From positions 13,530,158 through 13,594,157 of the forward strand of contig OW285195.1 in the NCBI GenBank assembly GCA_935421135.1: a DNA stretch of 64,000 nt, given 5' to 3'. Of this stretch, positions 39,301 to 51,300 are shown piece by piece (position 1 is the first letter of the stretch; each line of letters begins with the position of its first letter). The translations under genes were made by a program, and so were the position numbers. This DNA comes from Bugulina stolonifera. Its lineage: Eukaryota > Bryozoa > Gymnolaemata > Cheilostomatida > Bugulidae. The notes below the pieces were generated by a model that saw only the letters and a list, made by a program, of their open reading frames with translations, did not search any database and had not been told where the DNA came from.

Positions 39301-42300
39301 CGGAGGGGCTCGGAGATGGTCAGAGAGGGGTGGGAAGGGGTTGGAGAGGGTCCCTCTCCAACCTCACCCACCCCTCTCCGACTCCCTCCGACCCCCTGAC
39401 ACCCCTCTCCGACCCCCTAACACCCCTCTCCGACCCCCTCCCACCCTCCTCCGACCCTCTCCGACCCCCTCCCACCCTCCTCCAACCCTCTCCGACCCCC
39501 TCCGACCCCCTCCCACCCTCCTCCGACCATATCCGAGCCCTTCCCACCCTCTCCGACCCCCTCCCACCCTCCTCCGACCCTCTCCGACCCCCTCCCACCC
39601 TCCTTCGAACACCTCCAACCTCCTCCCACCCTCTCCGACCCCCTCCCACCCTCCTCCAACCATCTCCAACCCTCTCCGACCCCCTCCCACCCTCCTCCGA
39701 CCATCTCCGAGCCCTTCCCACCCTCTCCGACCCCCTCCCACCCTCTCCGACCCCCTCCCACCCTCTCCGACCCCCTCCCACCCTCCTTCGAACCCCTCCA
39801 ACCTCCTCCCACCCTCTCCGACCCCTTCCCACCCTCCTCCAACCATCTCCAACCCTCTCCGACGCCCTCCCACCCTCCTCCAACACCATCCAACCCTCTC
39901 CCACCCTCCTTCGACCCTCTCTGACCCCCTCCCACCCTCCTCCGACCCCCTCCCACCCTCCTCCGACCCTCTCCCACCCTCCTCCGACCCCTCCCACCCT
40001 CCTCCGACCATCTCCGAGCCCTTCCCACCCTCTCCGACCCCCTCCCACCCTCCTCCGACCCTATCCGACCCCCTCCCATCCTCCTTCGAACCCCTCCAAC
40101 CTCCTCCCACCCTCTCCGACCCCCTCCCACCCTCCTCCAACCATCTCCAACCCTCTCCGACGCCCTCCCACCCTCCTCCAACCCCATCCAACCCTCTCCC
40201 ACCCTCCTCCGACCCCCTCCCACCCTCCTCCCACCCTCCTCCGACCATCTCCGAGCCCCTCCCACCCTCTCCGACCCCCTCCCACCCTCCTCCGACCCTC
40301 TCCCACCCTCCTCCGACCCTCTCCCACCCTCCTCCAACCCTCTCCGACCCTCTCCGACCCCCTCCCACCCTCCTGCGAGCCCCTCCAACCTCCTCCCACC
40401 CTCTCCGACCCCCTCCCACCCTCCTCCAACCATCTCCAACCCTCTCCGACGCCCTCCCACCCTCCTCCAACCCCATCCAACCCTCTCCCACCCTCCTCCG
40501 ACCCTCTCTGACCCCCTCCCACCCTCCTCCGACCCCCTCCCACCCTCCTCCGACCCTCTCCCACCCTCCTCCGACCCTCTCCAACCCTCTCCGACCCCTC
40601 CAACCTTCAAAATCTACCTCTTTCCTCTTAATAATTCTATAAAAAGTCCTAACCTTAAAAAGGCCTCTTTAACCTTAAAATGCCCCTTTTAGCTGATTGG
40701 TTAAGGAATTTTTGAGCAAAAACATATAAAAACAAAAGTTTTTCTGGTTGGGCCTCATTCCAAGAACTAAAGTTGAAGAAAGGCAAATCTGTATTGAAAA
40801 AAGTTCTACTTTCTTACAAAAATTAGAAGTCCAAAAGTCTAGTGAATATACTGAACTACAACAATGGCGAGCAATATTTACCTTATTTTTCTAGTAATTT
40901 TTCTAGTAATTTTTTCTAGTAATTTTCTCTGAATGATAAGATTTTTTGCTCTACATTTTTGTTTGTTGTATTCTCACTTCTTTTACATTTTTTTATCTTT
41001 TAATTATAGACTTTTTGTCACCTTTTAATTTTAGGCTTATTGCAATGACAAAAACACTGAATCGATTGTTTCAATCAAGCGAAATATGAAGGTGGTAGCT
41101 CAAGTAAGTGTTTTTACCCTACCGTTTTGAATATATAGCTGTACACATTACTCTCTACTGTCTCTATTATGTTTTCTAATCTTTCTTCATTAATTTCTCA
41201 AACATTTTATTCACATTTTCTTTTTTCATTTTCTCTTTACCAGGCTAAACTAAATAACAATAGAGGGAGGATATTGAGTGAATTATACACCTTTCGCTTC
41301 TATATTTATAGTTTTAAATTTATAATTTCAAACAAAATATACGCATTTATACTTTCTAGCGAATACGATATTATGGCCTTTCTATATAGTTTCAGTTATG
41401 TACTTTTTTCTACTCTATACTTTCCATTTTTTTTTCTATTCTATACTTTCTATCATTATATACTTTCTTACGAATACAATAAAATAAACGTATTATTAAT
41501 CGACCAATTTTTTCTATTCTATACTTTCTATCATTATATACTTTCTAAGGAATACGATGAAATATACGTATTATTAATCGAAACCCAAAAACATGGTGAT
41601 AAGAATTTCAAAACCCCGGGGAAATAGTCGGGAAGAACGCGACGGGTCCCGGGCGGGAGGGACCCGGCTGGCGGCCGGCTCCCACCCCTCGTCCACAGTC
41701 GATTGGTCAAAGGGTCGGGGCGGAGATTCCGAGGTTTGAGGGCGGGGCTTGGAATAGGAGAGGCGGGGGACGGGGTCGGTGGCGATCATTCGAGAGGCGA
41801 GAGGCGTGGAGAGAAGAGGCGCGAGGGAGAGGTTGGAGAGTTTTAAGAGAATCGAGGACGGGGACGTTTCATTCGAGGTAAGTTTTTTTTGGAGATTTTT
41901 TTCGTTCGCGGTTAGGATTATTTTTTGAGATTTTTCGGTCGCGGTTAGGAAAATTTTTGGAGATTTTTCGTTCGCGGTTAGGAAATTTTTTGAGGAGGAA
42001 ACGCTCAGTTCCGGAGCGCGACCTTGGCAAGGTCGTGGGGAAATTTTGGCTAGTTCCGGTGTCCTTGACGAAGGTCACGGAGGGTGGTGGCTCCTGATTG
42101 GTCAGAATCCGAAATACGGCTCTGTGATTGGCTGAATCCGTGGGGAAATGTCTGTGCAGATCTGCACTGATATTACTACTTCCGACCTAGTAGGCAGTTC
42201 GTGTTGCAAGGTCGAGGACCTTAACAACTAGAATGACCTATCTACGAAGTGAAAGTCTCTGTATAATAAGTATAGATGTGTCTTTATTGAGATCCAAGCA

Positions 42301-45300
42301 AAGACTGAGACAACAAACGTAAAAACAATGCCCTTTATATAGTATAAGAACTTCCGCCCGACGTAGTGTCGGGAAAAGACGACGTAGGGTCGTCCGGAAG
42401 TTGTGCAACAACATGGCAGCCGGAAGCCCGACGGCCTACTCAAAATGGGTCGAGTTATACTAAAGTTGCTTATAATCATCCAATTCATGTACAAAATGAA
42501 TATCAAGTGATTCTGAGAGGTCGGGCCTCTTTACATGGGTATAAAAGGCACTAAAAGACTTGGTAATTATCATACATGAATGTACAATGGTATATGGTCA
42601 AGTAGTACAGAATTCAAGCAGATATATACATGTAAGCACACATAATAATGGGTGTCAGGTGATTGGAGACGACTGTGCGTACCATTACAATAGTTTGTTG
42701 TTGTAGGTGTAAGGAGGGTGTGAACTGTGGTTACGAATGGAGTGCTGAACAAACACCTACTATCTCTTCTGTCACTCCCACTAATGGTATGCCTCTACAC
42801 TGTGTGTAACATTTAAGTGTTGAATCCTCTAACCTTAGGGTAAATACACCATATCATACAGAAGGATGTTTGGATTTACTCAGTATTTTAACATTGATGA
42901 TTTTCCAAAATAGTGAACTTGGTGGCTACGCTTTGATTTCTCGCAGGTATTTAGTGAAAAGAGTATAAGTAGTATAGTCAGTGCACTTCTAGACAGACAC
43001 GCACTCATTGACCCCTGTTTTCAACCAATCACAAGCCGGTATTTCCGATTTCAACCAATCACAGAAGAGCACAAAAATTTTGCACACGACCTTGCCAAGG
43101 TCACCCCAAAATCCCCCCTTCTGATTGGTCGAAAAAACATTTGCACACTTGACCCCGAACCCGGCCACGACCCCTTCCCTTCCTCCTTCCCACCCTCCTC
43201 CCCTCCCCCTCCCCCACCTCCCACTCCTCCCTCCTCCCCGCCACCGCCCTCGTCCCGTCCGCGCCACCGCCGTCGCCGCCGCCGCCACCGCCGCCCTCAC
43301 CACCGCCGCCGCCGCCGCCACCACCACCGCCCTCACCACCGTCGCCGCCACCGCCGCCGCCGCCACCACCGCCACCACCACCACCGCCGCCACCACCACC
43401 ACCGCCACCGCCGCCGCCGCCGCCACCACCACCACCACCGCCGCCGCCGCCGCCGCCGCCATCACCGTCATCACCGCCACCCCTCCTCCGCCGCCGCCCA
43501 CCCTCCCCACCCCGCAACCCCCACTCACCCGAACGACCAATCGTTTGAGGCGGTCAAGCCGCGTCCGCCCACGTTGCGTGCGGCGCCGACCGTACACGTG
43601 GAGGCGACGCCGGTGCCCCGTATCCACCGGGCCAAGCGACTAGGCAGCGGCCCGCCGCCCATTCCGAGTTCCACTGGGGTGGGACTATAAAAGATAAGTT
43701 TGACTGATGATAGTATTAATACAAAGAAGACTTAGTCATAGCAAACATGTCTTTTCTCACCAAAGGAGCAGCGGGGAGATATGTACTTTTAAAGGAAGTC
43801 CTCCCGAAGTCTGTATGGGAATATATGATCAAAAGTAATATCGAAGAAACGAATAGTCCATGGATGTGGTATTGGGTTGACAGACTCGCTCATAATTCCT
43901 TAGTGGTAGAGCTTGCCATCTATTTTAGAACACTTTCACTCTCTATGAATATCCCTTTTAAGATAGGAGAGGAAAAGTTGAGGAAAATGGCACTTTGTTA
44001 TGAAGACTTAACAGGAGCTAGGTCAAGATTTTCATCTATGGTAGAAACAAAAAACGCATCCGTTTCTTCTCCCTTACTCCTTCTTAGGAATGCAGAGTTG
44101 TCAACCTGGTGTAGAGTGGAGGTTGAGAAGATTATTGAAGATAGAAACTGGGATGAAACTGGTGTGGGAGCGGAGGCCACTTTTAACACTCACTTCTTAC
44201 TATATCTGGATAATGAACCTGGTGGGGAAGGTTCAAAGAATGAACTCTATCATAGAGTATTGAACATATTAAAGGATGGGGCAAGAAGATGTCGCTTTGA
44301 GGATGGGAAGGAGAAATCGCGAGCGAAGAGGAGTTACAATGAAGAAAGCATCCCTGGTTTAATTCTTAGTAGAGGTAATACGCTATATGCAGGGCGATTG
44401 TTTGGAGAACTAGATCCATCCAAAAATGGGTTAGAGGTGATAAGAAGTCCTTCACCAGGAGATGCTAGATTAGAGGTGAGAGAGACTTCTACAGGAGAGA
44501 CTAACCAGGTTATGATAGAAGAGGTTGAAATGTGTGACATTGGAGAACTAGATTCATCCAAAAACGGGTTAGAGGAGATAAGAAGCCCTTCACCAGGAGA
44601 AGCTAGGGTGGAAGTGAGAGAGACTTCTACAGGAGAGAATAAGCAGATTATGATAGAAGAGCAAACTCATGTAGAAACTAAAGAAGAGGTTGAAATGTGT
44701 GACAAAAGGGAACAAGAGATTAGAAAGATAGAACAAGAATTGGCACTAAAGAAAGTGGAATTGGCGGGAGCACTGGGGTGGAAAGAAGCACTAGAGATGC
44801 AACAGAGAATTGATGCAAGAAAAGAGAGAAGAACAAATCGCATTGCCTTCTTAGAAAAAAAGTTAACAGAGGAAAGAATGGAAAAAGAGAGGTTAATGAT
44901 GGAAATCGAGCGTTTGCAAAAAGAAGAAGAAGAAGAAAAAATGGATAGTGTATCAATTATTGATCACATAATTCCCCACCTGGCTAACAAACTAGATGAT
45001 AATGATGCAAAAGCAGAAGGGGAAGATAGTAAACTGCCACAGTGGGTTCCAACAGGAGAAAGTAATGATGAATAAAAGTGTATAGATTCCAATCGTTCTC
45101 TCAAACAAGGGCAAGATGTCAAAGCAAGAGGTAGTATGTAGAAATGAGAATTATGAAGATGTGGCTGATGGTCTCTTAGATGAAGTAGTAGCTATCTCTG
45201 CTGAAGAGGGAAGGGAGCAAATAGGAGAGAGAAGCAACAAAAGAAAGAAGTTCACATTCTACATAATCATAATACTATTTATACTTTCTTGCTCATCTTT

Positions 45301-48300
45301 ATCACCATCAGTTTACACATATCTAAGTGATAGGGAACCACCCAATGGCAAAGACAAAGGAGTACTTAAGCAAGGACACTTTTTAAAAACAAACACAACT
45401 CTATTAGCTACTCAACTGGATCAGCATGCGTCCACACCAAGAAATCGATCTTCGCTTGCAGAGTCCCTTCACAGCTCTAGTCTGTGGTCCAACAGGGAGT
45501 GGAAAAACGGAACTACTATTTAGTCTTATTAGGAGAGTTGATGAAATTGCTTCACCCACTCCTGTTGAAATCATTTACTGCTATGGAGTTTGGCAACGCC
45601 GCTTTGAGGATTACAAGGATAAAGTAAGGTTTCATTCAGGACTCATTGATGTAGAAATGGATATAGAGCGTGATGGGAAGAATCGCTGGCTCATCATTGA
45701 TGACTTGATGGGTGAAGTCGGGGGGAAAGAGACTACTAATGCAATCTTTACAAAGTTCAGTCACCACCTGAACATAAGCGTCTTTTTCTTACTACAGAAC
45801 CTTTTCCCGAAAGATAATAGAACAGTGTCAATAAACTCACAGTACTTTTTCTTGTTCAAGAACCCCAGAGACGGAATGTCTGTTACCAATCTTGCAAAGC
45901 AGGCTTTTCCTCAGAGTACAAGAGCTGTTCAAGAAGCTTTTAGTGATGCTACACGTAAGCCACACTCTTTTCTATTCTTGAATCTTCGCCAGGAAACCCC
46001 GGAGTGGGCTAGACTGATCGGTAATTTTGCTTCTGAGCACTCTCCCATGACTGTATATATCCCGAATACCCTGGAATATAAGTAGCATTCACATCTCTAC
46101 TCTCTCCATAAACTGTCTTGGACTCGAAGAGAGCGCATCCATCATCAAGCATGAGATACATTAATTCACCCGAGTATTCTCCAAGGTTGAGGAGGAATGC
46201 CTTGAGTATATATGCACTGACGAAAGCATCTGCAACCATCAGAGATTCAACCATTGCTGAGGCTAACAAAGACCTTATACTCGCTCTTGTTGAGTGTGCT
46301 AGAAATGTATTATTAGGTAATGTTCATCTAACTACCGCTCAGTTGAACTCTCTACGTCGACATAGAAGGGCCATTGAGGATCTCACCAACTCTCGTACTA
46401 GTGTGAGGCAGAAAAAGTTAATCCTACAACGTGGCGGATTTTTAGGTCTTCTTTTGAAGCCATTGGCAAGTTTACTCGGAGGTGTGCTTGGTGGATTAGG
46501 CGGTGGACGAAGGTGAAATGAGTCTCAAGTTTTCTAAAAAGTATCTTCTTATGGATAAACATACATATGAATCAATGAATAGTAGAAACAACAAAAAAGA
46601 AGGAGAGCATCTACCCTCACTCTCTACAAATGGGGATCTACTCCTGGCAGAAAAAAGCAGAAAAGATGTAATATCTAACCTCAAAAACTCTGATACAGAC
46701 ATCTACTCTCAGCTAGAGCAACATGCTCATAAAATGAATAAGTTCCTAAAAGAGTTGGAGAGATCACGCCATCCGCAGCAGGAGTTGTATAATACATTAG
46801 AGGGAATTAACACTAGGTTTAATGAAATGCATACATGGAGACAAAGAGAAGAAGAAGCACAAGAGCGAGGGCGAGAGAAAAAAAGAGATGATGAAAAGAG
46901 GCGAAGTGGCTCAAGGTCACCACTACCACACCCATATAGGAGAGAAACAAAACCAGAGAGGTCAGAAGCTGGCGCACGTTGGAGTGGGAAGGGTGAAAAT
47001 AGAAGTCCTATCAAAACTAGGTCTAGGCGAAAGCTTCCTAAAACCCCTCTTGCAAGCAATAGTAAAACAGAAAGATGGATGATATAGATGAAGGTCTACG
47101 TGATATTTACTTCTCCCCTCCTCAACCACCGTCTTTTGGAGGAAAGAGAAAGTTAGTTTTAGCTTCTCCTCCTGGTATTAATGAGAATGATGTTGAGAAG
47201 TGGTTGAGAAGTCAAGACGCATACACTCTTCATCGCCCGATTAGAATGAAGTTTACAAGGAGAAAAACGTTTGTGAGTGGGATTGGTGAACAACTCCAGG
47301 CAGATCTCGTGGATGTGCGTGCGCACAAGGACTCAAATGATGGAGTAACATTTTTGCTCACCTGCATAGATGCCTTCTCACGGAAAGCATGGGTCTTTCC
47401 TCTTCATTCCAAGTCTGGTCTGGAAGTGTCCAATGCACTCATCTCTCTATTCGAAAATGAAAGCTTTAGACAAATACAAACTGATAAAGGTAAGGAGTTC
47501 CTAAACAGAAGGGTGAGTGAAGTGCTAAAGAAGTATGGAGTTAGCCATTTCACCTCTGAGAATGAGATCATCAAGGCTGCTCTTGTTGAACGCTTTAATA
47601 GAACATTGAGAGGGAAAATTCATCGTCTACTCACTTATAGAGGGGATGGACGCTACTTAGAAGATGTAGAAGACCTAGTCCAAGGATATAACAACAGTTT
47701 TAATAGGTCAATTGGAATGAAACCTATTGAGGTTGATTACGATAATCAAGAAGAGGTTTGGGTTCGGTTAAATGAGTTCTCACCTAAACGATGGTTAAAG
47801 AAAACAAGAGTAAAATACTCACCAGGTGATCATGTTCGGATTTCGATGGCTCGTAGTAGCTTTGAGCGAGGGTTCACACCAAACTGGTCAACCGAGATAT
47901 TCACCATAAAAGCAGTCAAGGCACATACCTCACCTCCTGTCTATACACTGGAAGACCTAAACAAAGAAGGAGTAGATGGAACATTCTATGCACAAGAATT
48001 GCAACATGTTAACCTACCTGAAATCTTTAGAGTTGAGAAAGTCATACGTAAACGGAGAAGGAGAGGAAAAGAAGAGAGTTTCGTGAAATGGAGTGGTTAT
48101 CCCTCTTCATTTAATAGTTGGATAGATTCTAGTCAGTTTGTGTAAGACCAAAGGTAGTATAAATTCGATATGTAAGTTCAGTTTTGCTCACTCTCAAAGA
48201 TGGCCTTCAATGTCACACTTACCTCAAATGTACGCATCGGTGGGAGTGACACAAACACCAATGCTCACTTCATTACGAAGCTAGCCAAGACATTGAAGCT

Positions 48301-51300
48301 TCACTCATCACAGTGGGAGGTTGGGTTACTTGACATTCAGTACCCTGCATCCTGGAGAAATGTGGAAGATGGCTATGTAGTGGTTACGAATACAAAAGAT
48401 GGAGTCAAACGAAAATGTGAAATCAGGAGTGGAAGGTATGCTTCCATGGGTGAACTTTTGAGTGAGATCAATAGAATACTAATAAACTACGACTTAGAAA
48501 AAGTAGTGAGCTTTTACTATGATAGTCTACGGAATGAAACCTTCCTCATGTTGAGAGAACAGGAACACTCTGTCATGATGTCACGTGATGTTGCGTGGGT
48601 GTTGGGATTCGAACCTGATGTAGAATATGCTGCGGAAATCAACAGGAGTCAAAACCCTCCAGACATCAATGCTGGTTTCACATCCCTCTATGTCTACTCC
48701 TCCGTAGTCTCACCAAGACATGTTGGAGATAGTCTAGTCCCCCTACTTCGCACAGTTCCTATAACAGAGAGTGAAAGAAATAGCACCGTTTTCTTTGAGT
48801 TTTCGAATGTTCAATACTCTCCAGTGTCTAATACAAGCACAGACCTCATCGAGGTAGATATAAGACGTGATGATGGAGAAAGGGTCTCATTTCGCAGTGG
48901 AAAGGTTGTGCTGACGGTTCGTTTCAGACCGCGTGGAGAGAAATAACATGGCCCCTCGCATAGTTCCATATTTTCCTGATGAGTCAGGTGAGATGTATGA
49001 AGACTATTATGCAAACCAGGTGGGAGAGGGAATGAGTGTGTACAGGGGAAAACCTATTATGACGGGTAATGGGATCGGCTCACTCTTTTCTGGACTGGCC
49101 CGAGGGGTCCTTCCCATGCTAAAGAATGGTGCCAAAACTATTGGGAAAAAGCTATTGACTACTGGAGCTTCGGTTCTGGGAGATGTAATCAAGGGAGAGA
49201 ACTTCAAATCCTCTGCAGCAAAACGTTTTCGTGAAGCTGGTGGGGATCTTCTAGGTGATGTAGAAGATGAATTACGTGAACCACCTGCCAAACGTGCACG
49301 AGTTAGTCAAAAGTCTACAAAGAAAAAGCGTAAAGGAAGAAAAACAGTTTTTGACTAAATGAAAGATAAATATATAATCCACACCTAGACTCACCACTCC
49401 CCACTCTTAGACAAGCGACTGTAGGAGCAAGTACTAGATGGAACAACTCTCACACTATCGAACATGTCCGTCACACATCGAGCCATCTCTCTCTCCAAGG
49501 TTTCTGAAGACTCTCCAGACACGGTTGACTCCAGTTTTGACTTATTTGCCACTCCGCCAACTCATACTAGCGTGCTCAGAGGTGAGTGGGTACCTTTGGC
49601 TCCTGTTACGGACTCCCCTGATGGCACTATTGAATTTAACATCCCGCCCGCAGACGAACTCTACACAGATCTATCAAGGTCTTACTTACACACCACAGTA
49701 AAGGTGAGCAAGGCTGATGGAAGCGTACTACCTGCGGAAGAACAACTAAAGGTTGTTCCAGGGGACAATTTTATGCACAGTCTCTTTTCTTCTGCCACTG
49801 TTCAACTGGCCGGGCAAGATGTTGAGTATGAACCAAACTATGGACATAGAGCTTATGTCGAGAATCTCCTAAACTATGGTAAAGATGCTAAGAGCACATA
49901 TATGAAAGTTGGGAGTGGGTGGATGGAGGATGAAGGAACTGGAGAAGACTATGATGGTATACCTCCCGAAGTGGTTGAAAAAAGAAAGAAACTTATAGCC
50001 ACAAGTAAAGAGATGAGCTTCTATGGGAGACCTAGGTTGAGTATGTTTTCTCAAGGAAGACTTATTCCACCAGGAGTTCGCTCTCGCCTTACTCTACAAC
50101 GTGCTATTCCACAAATGGCCCTCTTAGCAGAAACAGACAACCCTGCAGGAGGGGCGAAGATTTCTATAACTAAGACAGAATTGTGGATTCGACGTGTACA
50201 AGCCAATCCGGCCTTACAAAAAGCACAAATGGATGTTTGGGTTGTGCAACAAGAGTCTATAAAACTACCAATTGACCGAATAAAAACTCATTTCCATGTC
50301 ATCCCTGCTGGACACCAGTCAGTGAGAGTAAACTTTGATCAAGCGGGACAGAAGCCAAACAGAGTCTTTGTCGGACTAGTCAACCATACTGCAAAGAGTG
50401 GAACGTATAAGCAAAATCCCTTCAAATTTGGACATAACAATCTAAGTTCATTAGAATTACTAATTGATGGAACACCGGTGACCCGAAGATATGAACCAAA
50501 TTTTGCAAGTGGAAAGTTTGCTCGTGAATTCATGAATTTGTTCACTGTCACAAATACATCCGATGCTGACACAGGGAATGAGATCTCCCCTAGCAAATAC
50601 AAGTCCTGCGCTGCTCTCTACGCCTTTGACATTTCAGGAGATTTGTGTGATGACAACTTTCACTTGTTATCAAATGGGAGTCTATCTATTAATCTAGCAT
50701 TTGCTAATCAAACTCAAAATACACTTGGACTGTTTGTATACGAAGAAAAAGATGACATTATCTACTTGAATGCAAATCACGAAGTATCTATGGTAGCCGG
50801 GATGATGTAAAAAAAATGGATACATTCTCAATCTCGAATATTCTATCTGATGATAAACTCTCATCAACCTCCTTTAGAGGGGTTATGCCAAGGGATCACT
50901 TCTTAGACTCCTTCTCCCCATCTGGATCTTTTGTTTTCAACACTCAAACAAGTGAGAAAAGTGGCGAGCATTGGATCTCTGTTTTTTCGAATGGAAAAGA
51001 AATAGAGTATTTCGACTCCTATGGTCTCCCCCCTTCTATTTATCCTGATGTGGGTAAGATGTTACAACAATGGGGAATACCAATAGTATGGAATGGAGAG
51101 TGTCTACAAGAAGAGAGTACTAACGTGTGTGGAGACTACTGCATCTTGTTCTGTCTCCTTCGAGCTCGAGGGTGGAGTATGGAGGGAATAATTACACGGC
51201 TAAGCAGAGTAGAAGGAAGAGTTCGAGATCATTCTATAAGAGCTCTATTACAACGTTTATACTATAATAAAAGAAATAATACTTTCCCACTCACAACGCA

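Larger units (their letters stand above)
23078..42180. mobile_element. Maverick/Polinton element E2 (capsid and integrase module), 19.1 kb, with a nested transposon
   Basis: The ends AGTAGTAATATCAGTGCAG at 23078 and its complement ending at 42180 are flanked by TCCGAC on both sides. TIRs of about 670 bp enclose ten genes, all on the - strand and collinear with E3, plus a 2.3-kb purine-rich palindrome and a short leader-like region. No polymerase gene is present. A 6.6-kb element (28141-34744) has landed between the integrase and the gene before it; without it E2 would be about 12.5 kb. Integrase and the charged-protein gene are damaged, so E2 is not autonomous. Confidence 0.93.

Noticed and set aside
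38190..40642. Open frames of 180 to 739 codons in the E2 palindrome
   Set aside because: Low-complexity Gly/Arg/Glu or Pro/Ser/Leu translations of a repeat, open in many frames.
41035..41300. Polymerase exon remains in E2
   Set aside because: Only a few residues resemble the polymerase, too little to call. Kept as an unassigned leader-like region.
42989..43643. Alanine/valine, poly-glycine and histidine-rich frames in the E3 TIRs
   Set aside because: Products of the GCC/ACC triplet tract; present in both TIR copies in opposite directions.
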